Shown here piece after piece: positions 32,520 to 44,290 of a stretch of 64,000 bases of DNA. Under the pieces are notes generated by a model, which saw only the letters and a list, made by a program, of their open reading frames with translations, searched no databases and was not told the origin of the DNA. Each line of letters begins with the position of its first letter. The first letter of the stretch is position 1. A program made the translations under genes and the position numbers. Origin of the DNA: Terebella lapidaria (taxonomy: Eukaryota > Annelida > Polychaeta > Terebellida > Terebellidae); assembly GCA_949152475.1 (NCBI GenBank), contig OX424556.1, positions 54,704,451-54,768,450 on the forward strand, in the 5' to 3' direction.

Positions 32520-33880
32520 AAGAAATTGCCACCACCACCACAGCCATTGCCACCGCCGCCACAGCCATTGCCGCCGCCGCCGCCACAGCCATTGCCGCCG
32601 CCGCCGCCACAGCCATTGCCGCCGCCGCCGCAGCCATTGCCGCCGCCACAGCCATTGCCGCCGCCGCCGCAGCCATTGCCACCGCCACAGGCGTTGCCGC
32701 CGCCGCCACAGCCATTGCCGCCGCCGCCACAGCCGCCGCCGCAGCCATTGCCACCGCCACAGGCGTTGCCGCCGCCGCCACAGCCATTGCCGCCGCCGCC
32801 ACAGCCTCAGCCACAGCCTCAGCCACAGCCTCAGCCTCAGCCACAGCCTCAGCCTTGGCAGCCACAGCCTCAGCCTCAGCCACAGCCTCAGCCTCAGCCT
32901 TGGCAGCCACAGCCTCAGCAGCCTCAGCCTCAGCCTCAGCCTCAGCCTCGGCAGCCACAGCCTCAGCCTCGGCAGCCACAGCCTCAGCCTCAGCCTCAGC
33001 CTCAGCCACAGCCACAGCCTCAGCCACAGCCTCAGCCACAGCCTCAGCCTCAGCCTCAGCCTCAGCCACAGCCTCAGCCTTGGCAGCCACAGCCTCAGCC
33101 TCAGCCACAGCCTCAGCCTCAGCCTCAGCAGCCACAGCCTCAGCAGCCTCAGCCTCAGCCTCAGCCTCAGCCTCAGCCTCAGCCTCGGCAGCCACAGCCT
33201 CAGCCTCAGCCTCAGCCTCAGCCTCAGCCTCAGCCACAGCCTCAGCCTCGGCAGCCACAGCCTCAGCCTCAGCCTCAGCCACAGCCTCAGCCTCAGCCTC
33301 AGCCACAGCCACAGCCTCAGCCACAGCCTCAGCCTCAGCCTCAGCCTCGGCAGCCACAACCTCAGCCTCGGCAGCCACAGCCTCAGCCTCAGCCACAGCC
33401 TCAGCCTCAGCCTCGGCCACAGCCTCAGCCTCAGCCTCAGCCACAGCCTCAGCCTTGGCAGCCACAGCCTCAGCAGCCTCAGCCTCGGCAGCTGAGGCTG
33501 CCAAGGCTGATGCTGCTGAGGCTGAGGCTGAGGCTGTGGCTGAGGCTGTGGCTGAGGCTGTGGCCGAGGCTGAGGCTGAGGCTGTGGCTGAGGCTGAGGC
33601 TGTGGCTGCCGAGGCTGAGGCTGTGGCTGCCGAGGCTGAGGCTGAGGCTGAGGCTGTGGCTGAGGCTGTGGCTGTGGCTGAGGCTGAGGCTGAGGCTGTG
33701 GCTGAGGCTGAGGCTGAGGCTGTGGCTGCCGAGGCTGAGGCTGTGGCTGAGGCTGAGGCTGAGGCTGAGGCTGTGGCTGCCGAGGCTGAGGCTGAGGCTG
33801 AGGCTGAGGCTGAGGCTGAGGCTGCTGAGGCTGTGGCTGCTGAGGCTGAGGCAATGGCTGTGGTGGTGGTGGCAATTTCT
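32520..33880. repeat. Low-complexity core: GCC/ATTGCC and CAGCCT hexamer repeats
   Basis: From 32520 to ~32800 mostly GCCGCCGCC with CACAGCCATTGCC. From ~32800 to ~33490 CAGCCT/CAGCCA hexamers with occasional TTGGCAG or CGGCAG variants. At ~33490 (GGCAGCTGAGGCTGCC) the array flips to the complementary AGGCTG/TGGCTG form until ~33850. The repeat has no stop in several frames, so long Pro-Gln, Ala-Ser, Ala-Glu or Leu-Arg readings appear; these are not genes. Confidence 0.9.
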
Positions 33881-34150
33881 TCAGACATATAGAGCAGGTA
33901 TCCATGTTCACTCTTCGGTTGTATATTGTGCATGCGTAGTTTAGCGAACCAAAAAAATATAAATTTTTTTAAAAATACAGAAAAAGGAGTCCATGTATAG
34001 GCCATTGTGTAGAAATTGTATATATAGTAGATGTGTGCTGTGAAATAAAAAACCTGAGAAAATGGTATAGACTCGTTTTAATATGATGCTTATAATTTGA
34101 ATAAAAAGGAAAGTTTATTTGAAAAAATGTTTAAAAATATTGCAAAAATT

Positions 34151-34453
34151 AATACATGATTTTCCAAACATTTATGGGTACGTTATGATTTTCCAAACAT
34201 TTCTGGGAACATAATGATTTTCCAGACATTTATGGGTGCGTTGTGATTTTTTAGACATTTATGGGTACGTTATGATTTTCCAAACATTTATTGGTACGTT
34301 ATGATATTCCAGACATTCATGGGTACGTTATGATTTTCCAAAAAAGTACTGGTGCATTATGATTATTCAAACATTCATGGGTACGTTATGATTTTAAGAA
34401 CATTTATGGGTACGTTATGATTTTCCAATTATTTATGGGTACGTTATGACTCC
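34151..34453 (-). repeat. ~29-bp tandem units in the right foldback arm
   Basis: Inverted copy of the array at 31948-32250, unit for unit. Confidence 0.9.
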
Positions 34454-34589
34454 ACCTGGCGAGTCTAGGGGCAAACGTTATGACGCCACCTGGTGAGTGC
34501 GGGGCAAACGTTATGACGCCATTGCGCCCCCTAGCGACTACCGTAGCGCCACCTGGCGGGTACCTAGCTGGTACTACACTACTATTGAG

Positions 34590-37541
34590 CTGGCGGATGG
34601 TAGTAGGTCGAATTGTGCCGCAGGAAGATGTGATGCTGAAGTATCATTGTATGATGTAACGGGCAAATTACACAATGTTACTTTACGAAATGCTCTGTAT
34701 GTCCCTACTTATGATCAAGACATATTTTCTGTTCAAAATGCAATTGATAATGGGGCATCAGTGAAGTTCACTCCTGATTGTACGAACTTGAGAGCCCCTG
34801 ATGTTACTCTATTTAACATTGAGAAGGATGGTAGGTTGTACTATTTGAACAGTGCTGTTACGGGGAATACTAGCTCACATACAGTTGAACACTGGCATAG
34901 GATCCTCGGTCATTGTAATGTTGCCGATGTGCTGAAGCTAGAGAATATTTGTGATGGCATGAAAATTACGGATACTAGTAGAAATGTAAAGTTTGAATGT
35001 GACACATGTACCCTGGGAAAAATGTCTCAGTACAGGAACCGTGACCCAGACGAACGTGCTTTGAGTCCACTTGAATTTGTTCACTGTGATTTGGCCGGCC
35101 CTGTTTCACCTACCGCTAAAGACGGGTTTAAATACGCTATCTGTTTCATAGATGATTACACCGGTGCAATATTTCTGTATTTTCTCAAGGCCAAAAGTGA
35201 CACTGTAGAAGCAACTAAAGCGTTCTTGTCTGATGCAGCACCCTATGGTAAAGTGAAACGTCTTCGAACAGATAATGGTACAGAATTTATGAATAAGGAG
35301 TTTAAATCTTTGTTAGTAGAGAACCAGATTTGTCATGAGACGTTGGCCCCATACTCGCCACATCAAAACGGCACCGCAGAGAGGTCATGGCGGTCATTGT
35401 TCGATATGGCTAGATGTCTACTGTTGGAATCAAACTTGCCGAAGTCGTTGTGGACATACGCATTCATGTGTTCGGTTTATGTTCGGAACAGGTGTTATAA
35501 CCGTAGAACAGGGAAAACTCCCTATGAGCTGTTGATTGGTCGTAAACCAAACCTTTCTCACATGCATGTATTTGGTACTATATGTTTCTCTCATGTCCAG
35601 AACAAAAGTAAACTGGATGCTAGGTGTGAAAAAGGTGTGTTTGTCGGATATGATAAAAGAAGTCCTGCTTATCTTGTATATTTTGCTGCGAGTGGAAATG
35701 TACGAAGAGTCAGATGTGTAAAATTTTCTGAGAAGCCTGTGTGCATGGTGTGTGATTCAGGTGATGTGACTGGTGATGATGCATATGGTGATAATGAGGT
35801 CAAGTATGAAGCTGCTGGGAGGAATGAAAATGAAAATATTCAGAATGTACCAGAGGTTCAAAATGTTGACAATGAAGTTGACACGAGAGTTCAGGGCAGA
35901 GACCGTAGGAGGCCACAATATTTGGATGATTATGTGACAAAAACGTCTGATGAAAATGTAACTTGTTCTGTTAACTATGTAGATTACTGCTACAAGGCAG
36001 CCCCAATCACATATCGAGAGGCAGTTTCTGGTTCAGAACAATGTAAATGGCAGGTAGCCATGGAAGAGGAGATGAAGGCTCTATGTGACAATGAGACTTA
36101 TGAGTTGACCCCCTTGCCAGAAGGTCATAATCTAGTGGGGGGAAAATGGGTGTACGCACTCAAAGTTGGTCCGTATGGTGAAGAGAGGTACAAGGCCAGA
36201 TATGTTGCCAAGGGCTATTCACAAGTGGAAAATGTTGACTTTTATGAAACCTTCTCCCCAACTGCTAGATTTACATCTATTCGTATGCTTATGCAAGTAG
36301 CTGTGCAGGAAAACATGTTGATCCATCAGATGGATGTCAGTACAGCTTATCTAAATGCACCAGTTGATTGTGAACTGTATGTTGAACAACCTGAAGGTTT
36401 TGTACAGGGAGGTGCAAATGGTGAAAAGCTTGTATGTAAACTAAGAAAATCTTTGTATGGACTCAAACAGAGTGGCAGAAACTGGAACAATGTATTGCAT
36501 TCACATCTGCTTGATGAAAAGTTTGAGCAGTCACTTGTTGACCCATGTGTGTATAGCAGAATTATTGGGAATAGTAAAACAATTGTGATTGTCTGGGTGG
36601 ATGACATAATAGTGGCTGCTAAGGATGAAACTGATGTCAAAGCAGTGAAAGATTCACTCTGTCAAAGGTTCAAGATGAAAGATTTGTCAGTGTTGTCATG
36701 GTTTCTTGGAAATGAGTTTAAGTGTATGGAAAACTGTATTATTATGACACAGACGAAGTATGTGACAAAGTTATTGCAAAAGTATGACATGGTTGATTGT
36801 AGGCCGAATGCCAATCCTTGTGAATTGTCAGCTAACAAACTCAGAATGGAGGACTCGACTGAGCTGGATAACCCTGAAATGTATAGACAGATAGTTGGGA
36901 GTTTGATCTATTTGATGACAGCAACAAGACCTGATATTAGTTATGTAGTTAATCTTCTATCACAGTACATGTCAAAACCTACTAGAGCACATTTAGGTGT
37001 TGCTAGGCATGTGTTGAAATATCTGAAGGGAACATTGAACTATGGTTTGAAGTTCGAAAGAGCACAACAGTTGAGGTTAATAGGTTACTGTGACTCCGAT
37101 TGGGGACGTTCTGAGGACAGAAAAAGTATTTCTGGTTACGGATTTCAATTGTGTGAAAATGGATCTCTAATTTCATGGAAAAGTGCAAAACAGCAGTGTG
37201 TTGCATTATCTACTTGTGAGGCGGAGTACATCGCAATGTCAGTAGCTATACAAGAAGCGAAGTTTCTGACGCAACTGATGATTGATTTGCAAGTGTTTGA
37301 AACTGGTGTGATACTGTACGTTGATAACCAAGGTGCTATTGCGTTAGCAAAAAACCCTGTGTATCATAAAAGGTCTAAACGTATTGACATCAAGTATCAC
37401 TACATAAGATTGGAAGTACAGAAGGGAACTGTTGAACTTATGTATGTACCTACAGAACAAAATTTGGCCGATGTGTTCACAAAACCAGTGTCGAGAATGA
37501 AGTTGAATGAATTGTGTATCATGATATGTTATGAGATATAA
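34590..37541 (+). pseudogene. gag-pol: Copia polyprotein, downstream part (integrase, RT, RNase H)
   Basis: Open from the right edge of the foldback duplication to a TAA stop, 983 codons, same frame as the upstream part. Order: rest of protease, GAG-pre-integrase zinc region (HRILGH...CDTC), integrase core (CDLAGP, RTDNGTEF, PHQNGTAERSW), reverse transcriptase (KARYVAKGYSQ, MDVSTAYLNA, KSLYGLKQSGRNW, and WVDDIIV, a variant of the usual YVDD box) and RNase H (CDSDWG, STCEAEYIAMS, ADVFTKP). No stops inside. It is separated from gag only by the foldback element and can make no normal polyprotein. Confidence 0.92.
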
Positions 37542-37558
37542 CTGTTCGGTAGCTCAAG

Positions 37559-37570
37559 CTTAAGTGGGGG
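37559..37570 (+). other. Polypurine tract of the copia element
   Basis: CTTAAGTGGGGG abuts the 3' LTR; the AAGTGGGGG part is the plus-strand primer region. Confidence 0.8.
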
Positions 37571-37816
37571 TGTTGGCGGTAAGCTTGTGCTGCCACCTAT
37601 AATACACATGTGCTGCCACCTACATGTGAAGTGAAACCAGAGCGCCGCCTGTCGAATATATATTGTCTGTCTGTTTGTATTTGTTTTGGCGCAATTAAAG
37701 AAAGTTTTCGTGAATGTGTGACCCGGGATGTGTGACTGAAATAAAACTTTAAAATATCAAATAAGTTGCGACTTGAATTCTTAATTAGAATGGCACAACA
37801 ACAAGGAAACTCAACA
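37571..37816 (+). repeat. 3' LTR of the copia element
   Basis: 246 bp, one visible difference from the 5' LTR (ACACATG versus ACACAAG). It ends in the first nine codons of gag plus CA, as in the 5' LTR. AAAAC follows at 37817-37821. Confidence 0.95.
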
Positions 37817-37899
37817 AAAACCAAACTGACCGTGTTTACTGTCCGCCATTGCGGGATGCACTAACGATTGTTAGTGCATCCAGTATCACCACAGTGATG

Positions 37900-39690
37900 G
37901 GGCGCTGACGAACCAATAGAGCCAGTAGCTAAAACATTTACATCACATTCACAGTGCTCGGTGCTTGTCACATTAAGTACCTAGGTTAATTTCATAATGG
38001 ACCGGTTATTGGGACCAATTGGCAAATAACGGACCGAGCGGCAGTGAGGTCTGTTAGGATACGGTTCCGATTGCTTATTACACATTAAATATATATCTAA
38101 ATTTAACTACCAGTAGGCCTCTATAGGCTAGGAGTAGTTAGATTCAATCATTGGGAAATTTGTTCCAATATGACATTGCATTTTTCAGACAATTGTTTGA
38201 AAAAATATAGATTTTGTATTACAAAGTCATTGTGCATGCATGCATGACGCGCCTTAGGTCTGTTATTCATTGTCTCCCCGCAGGGGAGACTACTTAAACG
38301 CTCTCTGAGATTCCCAAGGGGGAAATACTCTTCGACTGGGCGAAAAACCTGGTTTCGAAGAGAAAATACTTGAACGTGTGTTCTACAGAGCTCGACGTAA
38401 ATAATTCAGTTAATTATTATAATCTGACGAATATTTTCGTTGAAAGGTGCATTTTTTTCATCACTATCACCAATTTACGTGAACATTAGCGTCTCGGCTG
38501 GATTTGAGAATTTATACATAACTACGGTGTGCATTCATGCAGTCAACCGGGTATCACGTTTGTCCCTATTGTCGAGTCATTGCTCACTTCTCACGCTTAT
38601 TCTTTATGTCAGTGCCAGATTTTCCTTGTTTTGGAGCAGTAAAGCTAGCACATTTGTTACGTTATATTTTCTTACTACCGTATTACCCCGCATATAGGCG
38701 CATGCGTCTATAAGTGAAGGTGCGCCTAGCTTCATTTATAGGCGCATGTGCCTGTAAATGAAGTTGGCTAAATTTTGCACGAGTTGGTGCGCCTATAAGT
38801 GAAGCTTGCTTCATACTGTTATCAATCTTCACTTAGATTGATTACCGTGGTATTTATCGTTGGCAATGTGTAAAAGTCGCAAAGGGTTCCGAGTTCAACA
38901 CCACCGCCTTCAACATTGATATTTCAGTGCTCATAAATATTCCGACGGAACGGTAAATTTATTGGACACCTCTCATATGGCATATATTGTCGCATATTTG
39001 TACACTATTGACCAAAAACAACTTTACGAATATTGAATTTTGGGCCAAATAGAAAACGGTGCTGAATTTTATGTACACCTTGCTATTTTTTTATGGGCGT
39101 ACTCGATCAGGGACTCGATTTTTTTATGGGCGTACTCGATCAGTGTTCATACGAAGTATAGGGTACCAATTGCTTTCACATCGGTATATTCGTCCGGCAT
39201 GGACATCTTAGGCCTATATAATATGCGCACGGAATTTAATTGAAAACAGTGCTAGAAATGATCGCGCTATTGACTCCTGTCATCCGGGGAGATCTGGTGC
39301 TCTGCACCAGGTATGATTCTTGTTTTATTATAGAAACGTCATTGCGAATTCATGTCGGACCAGAGGGGCACATATCGGACCGGGTGGGCTGATATAGTTT
39401 GCTGACATACGGCAAAATTTGATTCGTTGAACCGTGCAAGTTACGGTTCATTATCAGTTAGATGTGAAATAAATCGTTATACCACAAACCCTATATATGT
39501 TAAATAAGGGTGGTTATTACGGATATGATAAAGCATGAGACATTGTGTGAAGGGGGGGGGGGGGGTATTGACTTTCGCGAGAAAAAATCCAATATTTACC
39601 AAAATAAAATTTAAGATAAAATATTAACTCATGATATACAATATTATATCGAAATTAACATGGGTCAAAATGTGGGGACTTTACACATGT
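37900..39690. other. Unassigned region with small palindromes
   Basis: No gene supported. A repetitive patch at 38690-38820 has TATAGGCGCATGCG / TAGGCGCATGTGCC and TTCACTTATAGGCGC phrases in both orientations (MITE-like). A 34-base direct duplication containing TTTTTTATGGGCGTACTCG lies at 39088-39145. TCTCCCCGCAGGGGAGA (38271) and CTGGTGCTCTGCACCAG (39294) are short hairpins. A G14 run is at 39553. Confidence 0.4.
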
Positions 39691-39693
39691 ACC

Positions 39694-40123
39694 CCATTGT
39701 GTCTAAACCTTGCATGGGATGACCTAATTAAAGCTGGAAAAAAATAGCCCAAGGGTTAAGATAGGTTACCGGACAATACATAATAGCTATTTAATGGGTC
39801 ACTTATCAAAATCAAAGTCACGAGAGTATTCAGCATATATGACTTCCTATATGCTCCCAATTGATTACTAAGCTGTAAATTCAATAATATGAGAGATATT
39901 AGTTATTTTATTAGTAGATCTATACAGAAATATATGGATTCCGGAAAAGTCTTTCATACATATTTTACCATGACTGCAGAAGCCAATTTACACATTTCAG
40001 GTCAAAGATTACCTTGAGACTTACCAGAGATAATCGAAGTCAAGTTCAAGGTCATCAGATCGAGTTCGAGATCCAACATATACATACTCATGATAACCTA
40101 AAGAGGTCAATTTATTAATTTTA
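39694..40123 (+). repeat. Duplicated unit, copy A part 1
   Basis: Parallels 62341-62782 with ~97% identity, from ACATGTACCCCATTGTG to TTTTA. It includes the AGGTCA-family end phrase TAGCCC...TAGGTTACCGGACAAT at ~39748-39777. Confidence 0.85.
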
Positions 40124-40570
40124 CACGGTGGGTAGGCAGACAGTACTCTTGCATGATTTCCGAACTCTAACTGATCCCTAAGAACTCTTGCATAAACAAA
40201 ACGCACATGGCAGGTGAAGGAAAATCTGAATTGCGTGGAATCAGATAAGGTTTTTACATTTATGTGACTTGCACGGAACATTAGACATATTAGACTATTT
40301 TATTATCAATGTGGAAGAATCATACATATCTTTAGAATCACACAGTTGTGCACACAGTTGCGTGAAAGTGGGATCAAACAGGGTCAAAATATATATTTTA
40401 TGGAATAGTTCACAAAATATACTTCAGTTATCTGACCAATCGTCTCTGGACGTGCAATTGGTTAATTGTATCCCCCGAACAAAGTTCGGCGGATACTATG
40501 GATTTGGCTTCGTCGTCCGCGTCCGCGTCCGCGCCCGCGTCCGCGTCCGTGTCCGCGTCCGCAGAGATTT

Positions 40571-40915
40571 TCTTGTGAACGCGCTACAGGCCGCAATTCT
40601 CACCCGATCACCGTTATTTTTTGCAGGCACATATATAATGGTAAACACCCGACACCAATCGATTTTGGTTGCCGTGGCAACTGAATTGGTCGTTTGGGGA
40701 CACATTTTGCATTGAAAACAAACTGTTTGAGACACATGGCTTGTGAACGCGCTACAGGCCGCAATTCTCACTCGATCACTATTATTTTTTGCAGCCACAT
40801 ATATTATGGTAGGATCCCGACACCAATCGATTTTGGTTGCCGTGGCAACTGAATTGGTCGTTTGGGGGCACATTTTGCACTGAAAACAGTCTGTTTGAGA
40901 CACATGGCTTGTGAA
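40571..40915. repeat. ~168-bp tandem duplication
   Basis: TTGTGAACGCGCTACAGG begins units at about 40571 and 40739, with a third partial start at 40906. Each unit contains CCAATCGATTTTGGTTGCCG and CACATTTTGCA phrases. A GTCCGC microsatellite (40516-40562) precedes it. Confidence 0.8.
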
Positions 40916-41149
40916 CGCTCTACTGATGACAATTTTTGACGAATCTCGATAATATTTGGAAGTGTTGTTGGGAAGGGGTGTCACACGAAACCAATCGTTT
41001 TTTAGAATGATCATGTAAATATTAATATGTTAACAGCCTAACTTATTACAGAATTTTGAAATATCCATTTTGACATGTACGATCATTCCAATAGCCTGTA
41101 CAATGGAAGGTAATGACACTGGTTTCTTGTTCAGAATGGAGAACTGATG

Positions 41150-42195
41150 TTTTCAGTGAAAACAGGACAATATTACTGAATAAGTTAACATTAGTTTTAG
41201 TAGTTAAGTCTATTATTGTCCACAATAAAAATAGTTAAGACGAGAAACATTTATTATTAAGCTCAACAAGGTAAAGGTTTTGTCCAGTACAGATTTCATG
41301 GGTGTAACTGAATAAGTTTATATTATTTTTAATAGTTAAGTCTATTATTGACCACAATAAAAATAGTTAAGACAAGAAATATTTATTATTAACCTCAACA
41401 ATGTAAATTTTTTGTCCAGTACAAATTTCATTGGTGTAACCGAATAAGTTAACATTATTTTCACTGGTTAAGTCTATTATTGACCACAATAAAAATAGTT
41501 AAGTCTATTATTGACCACAATAAAAATAGTTACGAGCAGAAATATTTATTATTAAGCTCAACAAGATGAAAGTATGTCCAGTACAGATTTCATGGGTGTA
41601 CTGAATAAGTTAACATTATTTTTACTAGTTTATTCTATTATTGACCACAATAAAAATAGTTAAGACAAGAAATATTTATTATTGGGCTCAACAAGATAAA
41701 GATTCTGTCCAGTAGACATTTTATGTCTGTAACCAAATAAGTGAACATTTTTTTTGCTAGTTAAGTCCATTATTGACCTCAATAAAAATAGTTAAGATGA
41801 GAAACAATTATTATTGAGCTCAACAAGGTTAAGGTTTTGTCCGGTAGAAATTTCTGGGTGTAACCGAATAAGTTAACATTATTTTTACATGTTAAGTCTA
41901 TTATTGACTACAATGAAAATAGTTACGACAAGAAATATTTATTATTGGGCTCAACAAGGGAAGCTCAACAAGGTTAAGGTTTTGTCCGGTAGAAATTTCT
42001 GGGTGTAACCAAATAAGTTAACATTATTTTTACATGTTAAGTCTTTTATTGACCATAATGAAAATAGTTAAGACAAGAAATATTTATTATTGGGCTCAAC
42101 AAGGTTGAGCCCTTTGTCCAGTAGAGATTTTATGGCTGTGACCAAATAAGTTAACATTATTTCTTGCTAGTTAAGTCTATTACTGATCACAATAG
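41150..42195. repeat. ~130-bp tandem array A
   Basis: About eight units with GTTAAGTCTATTATTGACC, CAATAAAAATAGTTAAGA, AAATATTTATTATT, CTCAACAAGG and TTTTGTCCAGTA phrases. Units start near 41201, 41334, 41466, 41627, 41760, 41888, 42027 and 42171. Confidence 0.9.
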
Positions 42196-43095
42196 CTTTT
42201 CATGAAAACATTGATCAACTTTTACTTTGAATTTCAACTTGAGACCATGTTAAAATATAACTTATGGTGAAAAATCCGATCTGGCTCCAATTTCTTCATC
42301 TTGAAATGCAGTTTTGGTCAACTTTTACTTTGAATTTCAACTTGAAAGCATGTTTGGCACATATTACAAGTCGAAATATAACTTATGGCGAAAAGTTCGA
42401 TCTGGCTCCAATTTCGTCATCTTGAAATGCAGTTTTGGTCAATTTTTAATTTGAATTTCAACTTGAAACCAAGTTTGGCACATATTATGAGTTAAAATAT
42501 AACTTACCGGTATGATGAAAAGTTCGATCTGGCTTCAATTTCTTCATCTTGAAATGTAGTTTTGGTAAACTTTTAGCTTGAATTTCAACACGAAACCAAG
42601 TTTGACACATACCGGTATTATGAGTTAAAATATAACTTATGACGAAAAGTTCTATCTGGCTCCAATTTCGTCATCTTGAAATGCAGTTTTGGTCAACTTT
42701 TACATTGAATTTCAACTTAATACCAAGTTTGGCACATATTTTGAGTTGAAATATAACTCATGGCGAAAAGTTTGATCTGGCTCCAATTTCGTCATCTTGA
42801 AATGCAGTTTTGGTCAACTTAATTTTGAATTTCAACTTGAAACCAAGTTGGGCAGGTATTATGAGTTAAAATATAACTTATGACGAAAAGTTCGATTTTG
42901 TCATCTTGAAATGCAATTTTGGTTAACTTTTAGTTTGAATTTCAACCTGAAACCATGTTTGGCACATACATGTATTATGAGTCGAAATATAACTTATGGT
43001 GAGAAGTTCGATCTGGCTCAATTTCGTCATCTTGAAATGCAGTTTTGGTCAACTTTTACTTTGAATTTCAACTTGGAACCAAGTTTGTAAAATAT
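42196..43095. repeat. ~120-bp tandem array B
   Basis: About eight units with CTTTGAATTTCAACTTGAAA, CCAAGTTTGGCACATATTA, AAATATAACTTATG, AAAAGTTCGATCTGGCTCC and CATCTTGAAATGCAGTTTTG phrases. Unrelated in sequence to array A; the two abut. Confidence 0.9.
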
Positions 43096-43109
43096 TCAGA
43101 TATAGTTGA

Positions 43110-44290
43110 GATATAAATAGGTGAAAATTTCAGTAGTGATTTTGAATTCGACCTTCAATAACCTCGGAAGATCAGTGCAGCAATTATGGTGGGGAAAGGA
43201 AAACAGTTGTGACTTGAGATTTAACATTTCTCTGGTAATCTTTTTTAGCCCTTGCTCTACTTTTTCACACTTGACAGTGATATATTTGGGGCAACAGAGA
43301 TGATAGGGCTACGGGGGATACACCCAAGCGGTCGTAGGCGACCGAAAGCGTCTAGTTCAGTCCTGAAGCATTTATTACTGACATTGACGAAAGATGCTAT
43401 GGACATAATTTCGAGCAGTAGGGATAACGGGGCATCAAGGGGTTACACCCACGCAGTCGTCGGCGACCGGAATGCGTCTAGTTTTAAACGATTGGCACAT
43501 CGAAATTACTGTGAAGACGAAAAATAGAAATGCTAATTAATAAAAAACAAATCCGAACTCTTGCATGATGTACCTCCCCACTCTTGCATGATCCCTCCCA
43601 AATAAAACGTGGTATGCCATGTTTTTTCCCCAGAACTTATGTGGCTGTTAATTAAACTTATTTTACAGATGTCTTTTCACAATGGTCTGGGGTGTACCTC
43701 ATTCCAGGGTGGAGGCACATCAGGTAGCATACAACTGAGTTTGACAGGTGTTGCCGTCACCCAACTCTTAGTAGGGCCTAATTAATGCATTATGTTCACT
43801 TCCAGATTTGAATACTGGTAGTTATTTCATCGTGATATATGTTAATAAAATTTATTCCAAGGGCTAAGGAAGGTTACCGGACAATATATGTTGTAGATCT
43901 TAGCCAATTTGTTCAGGGACCTTGAAAGTATGGTCAAAGATCAAATTCGAGGTCGCAAGAATGTAATCATTCATTCGTCGCAAGATCATTCCATACATGT
44001 ACATGTTCATAATAATTCCCAAGCTTTAAAGTAGATAATAAGCGAGATATTATCCATTTGTGATCTGACCTTGAAAATAAGGTCAAGGGTCATACTCAAG
44101 GCCACAACAAAATTCAGCATATATCATTTCTTATATGTCCACAATTGATTCCTGGGCTGTAAAGTAAATAATAAACAAGATACTAGCCATTTTTGTGGTC
44201 TGGCCTTGAAAATGAGGTCAAAGTCAAGGTCATCAGAATATTTGGCATATATCATTTCCTATATGGCCGGTAAGCTAAAAATTACAAATA
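43110..44290. repeat. AGGTCA-family relics inside the CACGGTG element
   Basis: Contains the end phrase AGGTTACCGGACAAT near 43875, several AAGGTCA/TGACCTTGA sites at 43920-44260 and a short pair of related GGTCG(T)AGGCGACCG / GTCGTCGGCGACCGG phrases at ~43330 and ~43458. No gene. Confidence 0.6.

Larger units (their letters stand above)
31818..34583. mobile_element. Foldback transposable element with 734-bp arms
   Basis: Arms 31818-32551 and 33850-34583 are inverted copies; every paired position sums to 66401 and I see one mismatch (a T/C in the run near 32055). The outer tips are AGTAGTGTAGTACC, flanked by ATTGAG duplications. Arms contain subterminal GCCAGGTGGCG phrases and an array of ~29-bp units. 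The central 1.3 kb is only GCC-rich and CAGCCT/CAGCCA hexamer repeat. No transposase. Architecture resembles foldback families such as FB, Galileo or sea-urchin TU elements, but the 6-bp duplication differs from the 7-9 bp I recall for those. Confidence 0.9.
30591..37816 (+). mobile_element. Ty1/copia LTR retrotransposon interrupted by a foldback element
   Basis: Identical-length LTRs of 246 bp (30591-30836 and 37571-37816) differ at one visible position and are flanked by AAAAC. Between them are a tRNA-iMet-type primer site, gag-pol in one frame apart from the insertion, and a polypurine tract. The coding order is gag, protease, integrase, reverse transcriptase, RNase H, as in Ty1/copia. Without the 2766-bp insertion and one copy of its duplication the element would be about 4.45 kb. 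Confidence 0.95.
29905..37896. mobile_element. 0.76-kb TIR element (MITE) split by the copia insertion
   Basis: The left end CACTGTGGTGA..CTGGATGCACTAACG and the right end, its inverse, share about 55 bases including a self-complementary GGATGCACTAACGATCG hairpin and CGCAATGGCG. Removing the copia element and one copy of its 5-bp duplication leaves about 761 bases. Internal CTAACGA motifs recur near 30170-30200 and 30405. No coding sequence; no clear target duplication outside the ends. A hAT-like class is possible. Confidence 0.7.

Noticed and set aside
32396..34005. Four overlapping ~480-500-codon open frames (Pro-Gln, Ala-Ser/Ala-Glu and Leu-Arg rich)
   Set aside because: They arise because the hexamer and GCC repeats of the foldback core lack stops in several frames on both strands, and both strands read the same starts from the inverted arms. 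No domain or codon-use evidence.
29905..37896. 8-bp hAT-type target duplication for the MITE
   Set aside because: Flanks GAGCGTGGG and ATGGGGCG do not match convincingly; left unassigned.
38271..38310. Small hairpins considered as tRNA or terminator structures
   Set aside because: No cloverleaf, anticodon arm or A/B-box arrangement; too short for a structural RNA.
40496..41014. 172-codon frame with repeated CFQCKMCPQTTNSV phrases resembling a metal-binding protein
   Set aside because: It is the translation of the ~168-bp tandem duplication plus a GTCCGC microsatellite; the cysteines repeat only because the DNA does.
41150..43095. CRISPR-like array
   Set aside because: The units are contiguous degenerate tandem repeats of 110-130 bases with no short repeat/unique spacer pattern, and the genome is eukaryotic.
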